Below are positions 7,706 to 16,821 of a stretch of DNA of 37,810 nucleotides, in pieces. How positions within the stretch are numbered: position 1 is the first letter of the stretch; every line of letters starts with the position of its first letter. The DNA is from an uncultured Planctomycetales bacterium (GTDB taxonomy: Bacteria > Planctomycetota > Planctomycetia > Pirellulales > Thermoguttaceae), in contig CALARR010000155.1 of NCBI GenBank assembly GCA_937889015.1, positions 1 to 37,810 of the forward strand, in the 5' to 3' direction. Below the pieces are notes generated by a model. It had not been told where the DNA came from. It ran no database searches and saw only the letters and a list, made by a program, of their open reading frames with translations. Position numbers and translations under genes: made by a program.

Positions 7706-9019
7706 ATGTTCGCCAAACGAGTCCTGGCTGGAACCCTGATGGTCCTGTTGCTCACCCAGGTGCAGGCCGCCGAATTGGATCTGGCCACCCATTTTCCGCG
7801 CTACACAAAGTACGACCCAATGGTGCCGGTCTACGTGGTCTCCGGCGAGCGGACCATCCACCGGTTCTTCGACACGTCGCCGATCAGCCCGTCGGGCCGG
7901 TATTTGGCCGTGCTGCGTATGCCCTACGAAGATCGGGCCCCGGCCCCCGGCGACGTGGCCGAAGTGGTGGTGGTGGATCTGAAGACGGGCCAGTCGCGCA
8001 CCGTCGCCCAGTCGCGCGGCTGGGAGTCGCAGGTCGGAGCCAACGTGCAATGGGGCCGGTCCGACTCGGAACTCTACTTCAACGACGTGGACCCGAGCAC
8101 CTGGCGCGCCTTCGCCGTGCAGTTGGACCCGGCCACCGGCCGTCGGCGCCAGATGCAGGGCACGGTCTTCATGGTCTCCTCCGACGGAAAGACGCTGGCC
8201 TCGTTCAACATGGTCACGGCCCACCGGGCACAGCCCGGCTATGGCGTCATGATCCCCGAGGATCTCATCGTTCCCACGCGCGGCCCTTCAGACAAGGACG
8301 GGATTTGGCTGACCGACGTGGACACGGGCCGCACCCGGCTGCTCATCTCGACCAAGACGCTGTACGAGCAGTGCGTGCCTTCGTTCCAGATTGAGCAGCC
8401 CCAGACCTGCGAATTCTATCTGTTCCAGGTGAAGTGGAACCCGCAGGGGACCCGGCTCATGGCCAGTGTGCAGTGGGCTCCGGCCGGCACCACGAAGCGC
8501 CAGCGCGTGGTCGTCACGGTGAAGGCCGATGGGACCGATCCGCGAACGGCCGTCACGGCCGCCCAATGGGCACGCGGACACCACATGTGCTGGTGCCCCG
8601 ACGGCGACCACATCAGCATGAACCTGGACCTGGACAACGACCGGAAGCTGGAACTGGCGATGGTGCGTTATGACGGCACGGATTTGCACGAGATCTTCCG
8701 GCCGGGCTCTGGGCACCCGTCGTTTCACCCGGCCGGGCGTTACGTGATCGACGATGCCTACCCCTACGAACCGGTCGCCTGGAAGGACGGATCGGTGCCG
8801 ATCCGGCTGATCGACATTCAGAAACAGACTTGCGTCAACATCGCGCGGATCTACGTGTCCTCGGTCAAAGGAGCGCTCCGCGTGGACGCTCACCCAGCCT
8901 GGGATCGCACCGGCCGCTACGTGACCTTCAACGGATTTGACGGCGACAGCCGAAAAGTCTACATTGCGGACCTCGCCGGCCTGCTGGAACGACCGGCCCA
9001 GGCCCCGGCACCCCACTGA
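7706..9019 (+). CDS. Exported beta-propeller protein resembling oligogalacturonate lyase (PL22)
   Basis: Protein of 437 aa with a Sec signal (MFAKRVLAGTLMVLLLTQVQA). The rest is a seven-bladed, WD40/TolB-like propeller made of repeated strand pairs such as SPSGRYLAV, WCPDGDHISMN, SFHPAGRYVID and AWDRTGRYVTFNG. Several His-rich turns (GHHMCW, GHPSFH, DAHPAW) sit where PL22 enzymes hold their Mn-binding and catalytic residues. PL22 lyases split short oligogalacturonides into 5-keto-4-deoxyuronate, which feeds KduI/KduD; location directly after kduD and a uronate-type transporter supports this. I started at the ATG at 7706, which gives a signal peptide and avoids overlapping the transporter gene. 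A non-catalytic TolB-like propeller is the main alternative, and a periplasmic address is unusual for PL22. Confidence 0.6.
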   Translation: MFAKRVLAGTLMVLLLTQVQAAELDLATHFPRYTKYDPMVPVYVVSGERTIHRFFDTSPISPSGRYLAVLRMPYEDRAPAPGDVAEVVVVDLKTGQSRTVAQSRGWESQVGANVQWGRSDSELYFNDVDPSTWRAFAVQLDPATGRRRQMQGTVFMVSSDGKTLASFNMVTAHRAQPGYGVMIPEDLIVPTRGPSDKDGIWLTDVDTGRTRLLISTKTLYEQCVPSFQIEQPQTCEFYLFQVKWNPQGTRLMASVQWAPAGTTKRQRVVVTVKADGTDPRTAVTAAQWARGHHMCWCPDGDHISMNLDLDNDRKLELAMVRYDGTDLHEIFRPGSGHPSFHPAGRYVIDDAYPYEPVAWKDGSVPIRLIDIQKQTCVNIARIYVSSVKGALRVDAHPAWDRTGRYVTFNGFDGDSRKVYIADLAGLLERPAQAPAPH

Positions 9020-9045
9020 CCCGCGACAAGCCCCGGAGTTCACTC

Positions 9046-9435
9046 ATGCACATCGAACATTTCGGCTACATGGTCCAGGACCCGCCTGCGGTGACTGCGT
9101 GGTACTGCGAGCACCTGGGTTTTCGCATCGCGCGTAAGATGGACAAGCCGCCCCACACGCACTTTCTGGTCGATGGCTCGGGGCGGATGATGCTAGAGAT
9201 TTACAACAACCCCAAAGCCCAGGTGCCGGACTACGCCGCCATGGACCCGCTGGTCCTGCACATCGCCTTTTCCGTCGACGACGTGGCCCAGACGCGCGAC
9301 CGTTTGCTGACCGCGGGAGCCACGGTGCAGAGCGAGTTGACGGTCACCCCTGCCGGCGACCAGTTGCTCATGCTCCGCGATCCGTGGGGCTTCGCCGTGC
9401 AGCTCTGCAAGCGCGGCCAGCCCATGCTCCCTTGA
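9046..9435 (+). CDS. VOC-family (glyoxalase/bleomycin-resistance fold) protein
   Basis: Small cytosolic protein of 129 aa forming one vicinal-oxygen-chelate module pair. The order of metal-site positions is visible: His near the start (IEHFGYMV), Glu in LEIYNN, His in LHIAFSVDD and Gln in AVQLCKR near the C-terminus. DPWGFAVQL is the usual closing strand. The ATG is preceded by CGGAG. It is the last gene of the kduD-transporter-lyase unit (26 bp after the lyase-like gene). A role in isomerising or detoxifying a keto-sugar intermediate is possible but unproven. Confidence 0.85.
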   Translation: MHIEHFGYMVQDPPAVTAWYCEHLGFRIARKMDKPPHTHFLVDGSGRMMLEIYNNPKAQVPDYAAMDPLVLHIAFSVDDVAQTRDRLLTAGATVQSELTVTPAGDQLLMLRDPWGFAVQLCKRGQPMLP

Positions 9436-9596
9436 TCGCTGCGTCGTGAATGGCCCCGGTCGAGGGAACGGCAAATCCGGAAGACCTGGCTGCCACAGAT
9501 CGTCCTTGGTTCCTTGGTTGCGCGGAGTCACCGAGAAGACGCGCCCCGGCGAACGCTGGATGCACCCAGCCTTTCCCCCACGCGGCACGCCCAAGC

Positions 9597-12500
9597 TCAG
9601 GCGATGCGGAATCCGAAGAAGTCCGAGGCGTCGGCAATCACGAAATCGACAGCCGAGTAGTTGAGGATGTTCCAGATCTTGATCGTCTTCGAGGTTCCGT
9701 CCGGTCCCTGTGCCGTGAGCACCTCCACGACCCCGTCATGGTTGACATCCTTGGCCAAGACGCGCAACGGGGTGTCCTTGCCGCTGCCGGTGTAGGCCTG
9801 ATAGCTCCCCAGAACCTGGGCCGTAGCGCCATCCAGGACCACAATGTAGGAGCTGCCTCCAGTGCCGGCCGCGGCGAAGAAATCCAGCACGGAATCCCCA
9901 TTCACGTCGGCCATCGCCACGGAGACCCCGCCCTTGAAATTCGCCCCCAGGACGGAAGTCAACGGCGTGTAGGTCACTGTCGCGATCGGATAGTACTTCG
10001 ACACGGTAAAGGTATCCGGATCGAAGACCTTGACCGTGGCCACGATGCCCGAGCCGGAACCGACGATGATCTCGTCGCCACCGCCGTTGCCCAGGTAGTC
10101 CGCGACCGTCACCGTGGTTCCACTGAGAGACGAGGTGGAGAAGGCCGAGAACCTTCGGATGGGAGCATCGACAATCGGATCCGAGGCGGAGCCGTACTGA
10201 TTGCGGAAAACGCGGACCTCGGCCACGCCATTGCTGGCCACCGTAATGATGTCGTTCAACCCATCCCCGTCCACGTCTCCCACGGCCACGCTCGCGCCGC
10301 CGGTATAGCTGGACGCGTAGGCCTCGGTGCGGAATTGGGTCAACTCCACGCCGCTGAGGCTGAACACCCGGACCTCCACCGAGCGCAGAATACCCGGCGC
10401 CGTGACGATCTCGGGAATCCCGTCGCCCGTCAAGTCGCCCAGGGCGACCGAGACCCCGTAGCGGTAGCCGCTCTCGTAGGCCAGAAACGAGGCCAACAAG
10501 TCGCCGGACCCCACGTCATACACGTTGACGATCGGCTGGGCCGTGGTGCCGGCATCCGAACTTACCACCAGCAGCTCAGGATAGTTGTAGTTTTCAATGC
10601 TGGTGAAGTTGATCGTCTTGCGCACACCGGTCACCGGAGTTCCCGAACCGAGGAAGCTCCACGACCCATTGCCGGTGGCCGGATCATAGCTGATCGTCTT
10701 GCCTCGCGCATCGCCGAAATCCACATCCAGGGTGTCGACCGTCGCATCGCCGACGACCGGGCTGTCGCCGTTGAAGGTGAACGTGGTCGTCGTGCTCGGG
10801 GCCACGTGGAACACGTTCGCTCCCGTGGTGCCGTTGACAACGACCGATTCGATCGCACTGTCATACACGACACGGCCGAACCCGCGATTGCTGCCGTCGG
10901 GGAGGGTGGAAGTCACGGTATTGGGAGCCGATGAGATGTTCACATGGTAGTCCACTTCGGCGGCGTTGCCGCCGTCGTTGAATGTGATCGTGTCGTTGCC
11001 GCTCCCGCCGGAGATCGTGATCACGCCCGTCACCGTACTCAGGTTGCCGTTGCCGATGAGGAACACGTCGTTGCCCGCTCCGCCTGAGACCACCAGGTTC
11101 ACATTCACCGTGAACAGTTGGAACGTGTCCACATAGGTCCCACCCACGAATTGCTCGATGTTGGTGAAGGTCAGAACGCGATTGCTGCCGACGTCCCGAT
11201 AGGAGCGGCTGGCGCCGGTGCTGTCCACGCGCCACACGCTGCTGGCATTCCGACCCGTGAGCGTATCGCTTGTGCCGGTAGTGCTGCCGATGATGTAGTT
11301 GATGTTCAGGAAACTGCCGCCGATGGCGCCCGTCGCGGCGCCGTTGAAACCATCGTTGCCGCCCAAGCCGGTGAGGGTGATATTCTGCGCGCTTCGCGCG
11401 GCGAAATTCAGCGTGTCCGACGAGGTCCCCGATCCGCCATCCACCGTACCCGAGATCGAACCCGTCGCATTGAACACGAAGGTGTCCCCGCTGCTGCCGC
11501 CCCGGAGGTTTTCGATGTTCACGAAGGGCACCAGGCCCACATTGAGACTGCCCGAATCCGCGCCGGTGATGCTCCAGGTGTTGACGGTGTTTCCGCCCAC
11601 CAGCGTGTCGTTTCCGCCTCCGCCATCCAAGTTGATGATGGTCGTGACGCCCGAACTGACCGTGATCGTCTCGTTGTCGGAAGACCCCACAATCTTCACC
11701 GACCCAGACTTGACCACCGAGTTGAATTCCTCGTACTGAAGCACATTATTGACCAGGATCTGGAAATACACGCCGCTGATCCGCACCAGAATCGTGTCAT
11801 CATTCCCATCGGCAACCATGTACAGATCCTTCGCCGAAGTGCTCACCACAATGGCCGCGTTAGCGCCCAGAGAGTGGGCCTCGCCCGGATTGGCAAGCGT
11901 GAGCAGGGCGTTATTTCCCACCGTGTCCTTGATGCTGCCGGCGACCACCGACAACGCTGCCGAACTGAGATAATCCAGGTCCGAACTGTCGTCGTTCTGC
12001 TGCACCGTGTACTTGAAGACCAGCGTCGTGCTGCCGCTGCCGCTGGCGTAGGCCGCCGTACGGTCCGTCGCGCCCGTCTCCAGCAATAGCGTCGGCGTGC
12101 CGGTGACCATGACCACCTCGCTGAACTCCACCGTGACGTTGATCACGCTGCCTTTGTTGTAGGTGCCATTGGGGGTGGTCGAGGCCACGTTAACGACGGT
12201 GGGCGCGATTCCGTCGATGACGATACTCTTGTTGGCCCCCAGCGATCCCGCGGCGCCTGGCGTGGCCAGCGTGAGCGTGGCGTTGTTGCCCGCCGCGTCC
12301 CTGATCGTCCCGCCGTTGAGCGCCAGCGCCGTGGTGCTCACGTAGTCAAGATCACCGCTCACATCCCCCGCCATAACGGTGTACTGGAACACGAGCGTCG
12401 ATGTTCCTGCGCCGCTGGAGTAGGTCGCCTCCCGATCGTTCGTGCCCGTCTCCAGCGTCAAGAGCGGCACGCCCGTGACAAACACGGCCTCGCTGAACTG

Positions 12501-14561
12501 CACCGAAACCAGGATCACCTGCCCGGCCGGATACGTGCCGTTGGCCGTGGAGGAGGTCACATTGGAGACAGTCGGGGCGACGGTCTCGATCACGATATTC
12601 TTGTTGGCCCCCAGCGATCCGCTCGCCCCCGGCGCCGCCAGCGTCAGCGTGGCGTCGGCGTTGCTCCCGTCCTTGATCGTCCCGCCGTTCAACGACAGGG
12701 CCGAGGTGCTGGTGTAGTCCAAGTCGCTGCTGCTTTCGCCGGCCCCCACCGTGTAGGTGAAGGTCAGCGTCGATGTGCCGTCCCCGCTGGCGTACGTGGC
12801 CGTCTTGCCGGTGTTCAAGGCCAAGGTCGGCGCACCGGTCACGAAGACCGGCTCGCTGAACTGGACCGTGACATAGATCACCTGGCCCACGCCATAGGGG
12901 CCATTCGTATTCGTGGCGCTCACGTTCGAGACCGTCGGCGGCACCGTGTCGATTACCAAGTCGGCCCGGTTCGACAACGAACCGGTGGTGCCCGGCGCCG
13001 GCAGCGACCGCGCCAAAGCCGTCAGCGGCGTCCCCGAGGTCGCGTCCGTAATCGTCCCGCCGTTGAGATTCAAGGCCGTGCTGCTGGTGTAGTCCAGATC
13101 GCTGCTCGTATCGCCGGCAGTGACCGTGTACTTGAACACCAGCACCGTGGACGTGGACAGGGCGCTCTCGTAGGTTGCCTGCCGATCGGTGCTGCCGGTC
13201 TCCAACAGCAAGTAGGGACTCCCGGTCACGTTCACCGCATCGCTGAAGTGTACCCGGATGTAGATCGTGTCGCCCGGACCATAGACCCCAGGGGCGGACG
13301 AAGAGTCCACGTACGTGGCGTTGCTGTAGTTGGTGACCACCATCTTCTGCAGAAAGGTGTCCCACTTGGTGTCCTGCGCAAAGGGCAGACTGCTGTACTC
13401 CGTGGTGACAGTTTGCCCCACGTCGGGACAGTAGATTGACAGTCCCGTGACGATCGTAGTGGTTCCGAGATCGACGGTCGAACCGCGGTAAGACTCGATC
13501 ACCGAGGCCTGCAGCGCGTCGAGCACGTCCTGCGCTGCGTTCCTGATCGCGTCGCCCGCCGCCAGGCTGAAGGTCCCGGTGTCGTGGACGCGCTTCATGA
13601 AGTCGGCCAGATCCACAAACGTCGTGTCGGTAAAGTAGTAGGTATTGTCGCGCGCGGCCTGCACCAGGGCCCAGTCGTTGGCCGTGGCCGTGGTGAGCAT
13701 CACGTTGGCGAAGTCCTCCACGGCCTTGGTCAGCCCCGACGACACGTTCCCCACCGCCGACAACTGGATCGCCGCCAGGGTCGTGTCGGGATTGAAGACG
13801 TTGTAGCGGGCCTCGTACGAATTAACCATGTACGTGGCCAGTTCGGCCGCGGTCATGGTGGAGTTCCCCACCAGTTGATTCAAGAACTGGTCGTACTCAA
13901 ACCCGTCGTTGGGGATCGATTCCTCCGATGCCACCAACACGTCGGCCTCGCCGACCAACTGGTAGGCGACCTCGGTCATACTCATCAGGCAGGCATCAAA
14001 GCCCACCAGGCTGATGTTGGGAAACAAGTTGAAAGCCGAGTCCAGCTCGGTCATGGTCAAACCATCGCCGCCACTGTGCTCGTCGAAACAGACCCCGTAG
14101 AGCCCGCTGCCGTGGTCCCACAGAATCAAGGCGTAGTTGGTGGCCGAGTAATTCGACATGGCCCAACTGACGAAGCTCACCAGCGAGGCGGAATCGCCCA
14201 TGTTCACTTCGCCGAGGTTGGTGCCCCAAGAGGAACTGAGCGCCGCGTCCTTTTCGACCAGACCGCGCAGCGTGCCTGACCAGGCGCTGTACACGTCTAC
14301 CTGCGCGACGATGTTCACGTTGGCCGTAGAGCCGATATTCGCCAACTCCAGGAAGTCGGCAAAGGCGGCCGCTTCGAGGCTGTTGTCGCCGTCCATGTAG
14401 ACCATCACGGTCCAGTCGCCAGCCAGCAGATCGCGGCGTTCCAGCGGTTCCAAAGTCAAGCGGCTGGCGCGCGCCGCCGAGAGTGCTGAGACCTGCCTCC
14501 GGCTGCGCAGCCCCTGGGCCTTGGCCTGCCGGCGCGACCGCTTCCCCCTGTTCCACCACAT
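9597..14561 (-). CDS. Giant exported clostripain-type (C11) protease with repeats and FG-GAP/VCBS-like region
   Basis: About 1654 aa. The basic N-terminus ends in LEPLERRDLLAG (37-48), a signature at the start of many huge planctomycete surface proteins. A C11 peptidase domain follows directly (VMVYMDGDNSLE onward); catalytic His is His150 in LWDHGSG and Cys is Cys191 in GFDACLMS. Next come four repeats of about 125 residues (12000-13330 in DNA), each with GxVIxVTVxFSE, SSSDLDYTS and LSLNGGTIKD elements. A region rich in GGxGND/GGSSGDTF motifs follows, then about five FG-GAP-like repeats (GDLTGDGIPEIV, GDVDGDGLNDII, ADVNGDSVLDFF) that probably bind calcium. The ATG at 14561 has GGGAGAGG 5 nt upstream; the frame stays open further upstream but without better signals. 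It stands alone, convergent with the VOC gene. Confidence 0.88.
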   Translation of the reverse strand: MWWNRGKRSRRQAKAQGLRSRRQVSALSAARASRLTLEPLERRDLLAGDWTVMVYMDGDNSLEAAAFADFLELANIGSTANVNIVAQVDVYSAWSGTLRGLVEKDAALSSSWGTNLGEVNMGDSASLVSFVSWAMSNYSATNYALILWDHGSGLYGVCFDEHSGGDGLTMTELDSAFNLFPNISLVGFDACLMSMTEVAYQLVGEADVLVASEESIPNDGFEYDQFLNQLVGNSTMTAAELATYMVNSYEARYNVFNPDTTLAAIQLSAVGNVSSGLTKAVEDFANVMLTTATANDWALVQAARDNTYYFTDTTFVDLADFMKRVHDTGTFSLAAGDAIRNAAQDVLDALQASVIESYRGSTVDLGTTTIVTGLSIYCPDVGQTVTTEYSSLPFAQDTKWDTFLQKMVVTNYSNATYVDSSSAPGVYGPGDTIYIRVHFSDAVNVTGSPYLLLETGSTDRQATYESALSTSTVLVFKYTVTAGDTSSDLDYTSSTALNLNGGTITDATSGTPLTALARSLPAPGTTGSLSNRADLVIDTVPPTVSNVSATNTNGPYGVGQVIYVTVQFSEPVFVTGAPTLALNTGKTATYASGDGTSTLTFTYTVGAGESSSDLDYTSTSALSLNGGTIKDGSNADATLTLAAPGASGSLGANKNIVIETVAPTVSNVTSSTANGTYPAGQVILVSVQFSEAVFVTGVPLLTLETGTNDREATYSSGAGTSTLVFQYTVMAGDVSGDLDYVSTTALALNGGTIRDAAGNNATLTLATPGAAGSLGANKSIVIDGIAPTVVNVASTTPNGTYNKGSVINVTVEFSEVVMVTGTPTLLLETGATDRTAAYASGSGSTTLVFKYTVQQNDDSSDLDYLSSAALSVVAGSIKDTVGNNALLTLANPGEAHSLGANAAIVVSTSAKDLYMVADGNDDTILVRISGVYFQILVNNVLQYEEFNSVVKSGSVKIVGSSDNETITVSSGVTTIINLDGGGGNDTLVGGNTVNTWSITGADSGSLNVGLVPFVNIENLRGGSSGDTFVFNATGSISGTVDGGSGTSSDTLNFAARSAQNITLTGLGGNDGFNGAATGAIGGSFLNINYIIGSTTGTSDTLTGRNASSVWRVDSTGASRSYRDVGSNRVLTFTNIEQFVGGTYVDTFQLFTVNVNLVVSGGAGNDVFLIGNGNLSTVTGVITISGGSGNDTITFNDGGNAAEVDYHVNISSAPNTVTSTLPDGSNRGFGRVVYDSAIESVVVNGTTGANVFHVAPSTTTTFTFNGDSPVVGDATVDTLDVDFGDARGKTISYDPATGNGSWSFLGSGTPVTGVRKTINFTSIENYNYPELLVVSSDAGTTAQPIVNVYDVGSGDLLASFLAYESGYRYGVSVALGDLTGDGIPEIVTAPGILRSVEVRVFSLSGVELTQFRTEAYASSYTGGASVAVGDVDGDGLNDIITVASNGVAEVRVFRNQYGSASDPIVDAPIRRFSAFSTSSLSGTTVTVADYLGNGGGDEIIVGSGSGIVATVKVFDPDTFTVSKYYPIATVTYTPLTSVLGANFKGGVSVAMADVNGDSVLDFFAAAGTGGSSYIVVLDGATAQVLGSYQAYTGSGKDTPLRVLAKDVNHDGVVEVLTAQGPDGTSKTIKIWNILNYSAVDFVIADASDFFGFRIA

Positions 14562-14819
14562 AATCGCCTCTCCCGCGTCTTGACCTACGAAAACAACCTG
14601 TTGGCGCCGGCCGCGCCCAGCCGGTCGCTCACTCCACACGCCCTGCGCCCGATCTTCGGAGCAGCGACGCAAGGCGCCAGCCGCGTCCCTCTCACGTTGG
14701 GCCGGACCTAGGCAGCGGCCGGAAGCCTCGCCTTACCAGCGCGGCACACCCCAACCCTCTGTTTGGACACCCCGCGCATGGAATTCGCCTTCCGGCCCCT
14801 CGAAAGCGCCCCATGAACC

Positions 14820-14875
14820 AGAATAACTGGGTCCTACAGATGCATCAAGAAAATTGTAGCGGTTGGAACAATTTT
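14820..14875 (-). promoter_or_regulatory. Candidate promoter and operator of the giant C11 gene
   Basis: On the minus strand TTGATG (14843-14848) and TATTCT (14820-14825) are spaced by exactly 17 bp. Abutting the -35 is a perfect 8-bp inverted repeat, AAAATTGT (14850-14857) and ACAATTTT (14868-14875), with a 10-bp spacer. Its position just upstream of -35 is typical for an activator site. The predicted leader is about 250 nt. This is the only AT-rich stretch in the 680-bp gap. Confidence 0.45.
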
Positions 14876-15106
14876 GCGGCCGCTGGCATAAGATCTCACG
14901 CCGGGAAACCCACTGGTCTTGCCATGGAATTGCCGCGCGCCGTCGCCAAAGGCCGCGAACCGGACCTTAAGCGTAGCAAAGGCTATCGCAAATGGACGGC
15001 AACGGTCTATTTTCACGGAATTGACTGACACCCCCGAATGGAACGTTTGCGCATCCACTCGGCGCGTTCGCCCCGCCTCGCATGCCACCGTCTGGTGTCC
15101 CAGCAT

Positions 15107-15240
15107 TCAGCCCAGGTTGAACCCGGTGAACGATGCGCTGTTCAGCAGCGCGAAGTCAGCCGCGCTGGGCGTGGTCGACTGCAGGTTCCAGAGGCGAATA
15201 GCACGCGCGATGTTGGTCGGCTCACCAACCGCGCCTGCAC
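15107..15240 (-). pseudogene. Orphan C-terminal gene remnant
   Basis: The gap between the ceramidase-like stop and the C11 gene contains a minus-strand reading frame without a start codon that ends at a TGA (15107-15109). Its last 30 codons have strongly coding-like third positions (mostly G/C) and read ...TNIARAIRLWNLQST, then ADFALLNSASFTGFNLG. The frame is closed upstream by a TGA inside the ceramidase gene, so a functional start is impossible. This looks like the tail of a gene whose front was deleted. I do not recognise the family. The remaining 14880-15106 stretch holds nothing I can identify. Confidence 0.3.
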
Positions 15241-15242
15241 CG

Positions 15243-16685
15243 TCAGGGCCGCACCACTTCGGCCAGCATTTTCAGCAGCGTTTCGGTGATCGTGCGCGAG
15301 GCGGTCACCTCCAGATAGCTGCTCGGCGCACGCCAGGTTTCGTAGCCACCCAACGCGTGCTGTTGCGGCGTCGGCAAGTAGCCGTTGTAACCATTGGCCA
15401 GTTGCATCACGAACACCGGCCGTACCGCGGAGCGGCGCTTGATCTCCAGGCCAATCTCCGCAAACACTTCGCAGGGGATGGTCGCAATCGCCAGGTCGCC
15501 GATCCGCAGGACCTGCAGCTTGATCTTCACGCTGTCCGGCCACTGCGCCATGCGCAGCGTGGACTGGGCGTAGTATTCCTTACGCGCGTCTGGCTTGGCC
15601 TGCTTCAATTCGGCCAGGATCTTCTCTGCACGCTGAACCTGTTCCGCGGTTGGCTTGCGCACCCCCAGTTCGATCTCGCGTTCGACCATCGCCAGGGGCG
15701 CCCATGCGCGATGTTCGGCCTTTTGCTGGGCCGCCGCGGCTACGTCGGCCACGCGCGCGGCCACCTCACGGATCCGCTGAAACGGTTCGGCCTTGGGACG
15801 CGGCTTGCGGAAATCGATGTTGTTGATGTCGCCGCTGGTGCCGTTGCTGAGGATCCCCAAGAATTCCTCCGGCTTGGAGTGGGGAGCCAACCGCTGGCGG
15901 ACTTGCGTGCAAAACTCGCCAAAATAGTCGGCCGATAGCATCCCCGCCGGAACGCCGCCCACGTAGTGCAGCGAATAGTTGGCCAGCACGGCGCGCGCCC
16001 GGCCGGCCGGATCGACGACCGACAGCACGGACACCTCCGGATCGGTCGGGCCGGCCGGGTGCACCAGGTCGGGGCTGCCGCCCGTCGGATTCATCTGGAC
16101 CAGGTCGGTCGTCTCGCCCAACGGGTTGGGCGGAATCGTTCCCTCCTTCTTCAGCCAACGACGACAGCCGACTTCCTCCGGAAGGCTGCCGAAGGCCCAG
16201 CCAATCTTGGCCGGCGCCAACCGCCCTGCCGCTTTCTGCACTCCCTCGGCCAGTTTCGCCACCAGCAGCCGGGTGTACTCCGGATCGACCTTCACCGCAT
16301 CCAGCAGGTTGACCACGGCCGGGGCAGTGTGGGTGTGGGTCGCCGCCATCAACATCTGTTGCCGTGGAATGCCCGTACTTTGCGCCGCGCGCTGTTTGGC
16401 CTCGTCGAACAATTCGCGCGGGACGGCGCAGATATCGCAGACGGCGATCGCCACGCGCAGCTTCCCGTCGTCCAGGACCAAGGTCCGCACGTAGAGCGGA
16501 TCGTGGACCGTCGTGGCCGGACGATCCGCGAAGCTGCCCAACATCGAGACCGGCAACTTCTCAGGCGTGATGTCGACCTGGCTTATGCCGACGCGAAACG
16601 CTCGCGACTCCTCGGCCGCGTCCGCCTCGCGCAAAGCCGGCCCCCCCAACAGCAACGCGACCAGACAGACAGACCCCCAGCGCAT
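15243..16685 (-). CDS. Exported neutral/alkaline ceramidase N-terminal-like hydrolase
   Basis: Protein of 480 aa with a Sec signal (MRWGSVCLVALLLGGPAL, cleaved after ADA). The body matches the neutral (non-lysosomal) ceramidase N-terminal domain: FRVGISQVDITPE at the start, GSFADRP, VRTLVLDDG and the zinc-site motif AATHTHTAP. A second conserved segment is NYSLHYVGG. Real neutral ceramidases are longer and carry a C-terminal immunoglobulin-like domain; here only the catalytic-type domain is present, as in many planctomycete paralogs whose substrates are unknown. The ATG has AGGAG at good spacing. It lies 136 bp downstream of the ROK-Mth938 gene in the same direction. True ceramidase activity is inferred only from fold. 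Confidence 0.85.
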   Translation of the reverse strand: MRWGSVCLVALLLGGPALREADAAEESRAFRVGISQVDITPEKLPVSMLGSFADRPATTVHDPLYVRTLVLDDGKLRVAIAVCDICAVPRELFDEAKQRAAQSTGIPRQQMLMAATHTHTAPAVVNLLDAVKVDPEYTRLLVAKLAEGVQKAAGRLAPAKIGWAFGSLPEEVGCRRWLKKEGTIPPNPLGETTDLVQMNPTGGSPDLVHPAGPTDPEVSVLSVVDPAGRARAVLANYSLHYVGGVPAGMLSADYFGEFCTQVRQRLAPHSKPEEFLGILSNGTSGDINNIDFRKPRPKAEPFQRIREVAARVADVAAAAQQKAEHRAWAPLAMVEREIELGVRKPTAEQVQRAEKILAELKQAKPDARKEYYAQSTLRMAQWPDSVKIKLQVLRIGDLAIATIPCEVFAEIGLEIKRRSAVRPVFVMQLANGYNGYLPTPQQHALGGYETWRAPSSYLEVTASRTITETLLKMLAEVVRP

Positions 16686-16821
16686 GGCACTGCTCCTTGA
16701 AATACAGGAAACCGCGGGGGTGCCTTATATGTATCGCCTCGGCCTACAGAAGGCAATAGTCTGCCATGCGCCGCCTGCCGCGGTCTCTTGCGCGTGGCGA
16801 GTCAATCGGCAGACAGCCGGC

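Noticed and set aside
9450..10934. Plus-strand open frame of about 490 codons
   Set aside because: Antisense to the C-terminal FG-GAP region of the giant protease gene; no domain, composition of a shadow frame.
12000..13330. Tandem DNA repeats as a mobile or variable-number element
   Set aside because: They are protein-level repeats in one reading frame with considerable DNA divergence between copies, not recent DNA duplications.
14562..14672. N-terminal extension of the giant protease
   Set aside because: The frame is open but the extra residues look like translated leader; the ATG at 14561 has a strong ribosome site and the expected basic N-terminus.
14919..15938. Plus-strand open frame spanning the ceramidase 3' end and the intergenic gap
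   Set aside because: Mostly antisense to the ceramidase-like gene; no ribosome site and no domain.
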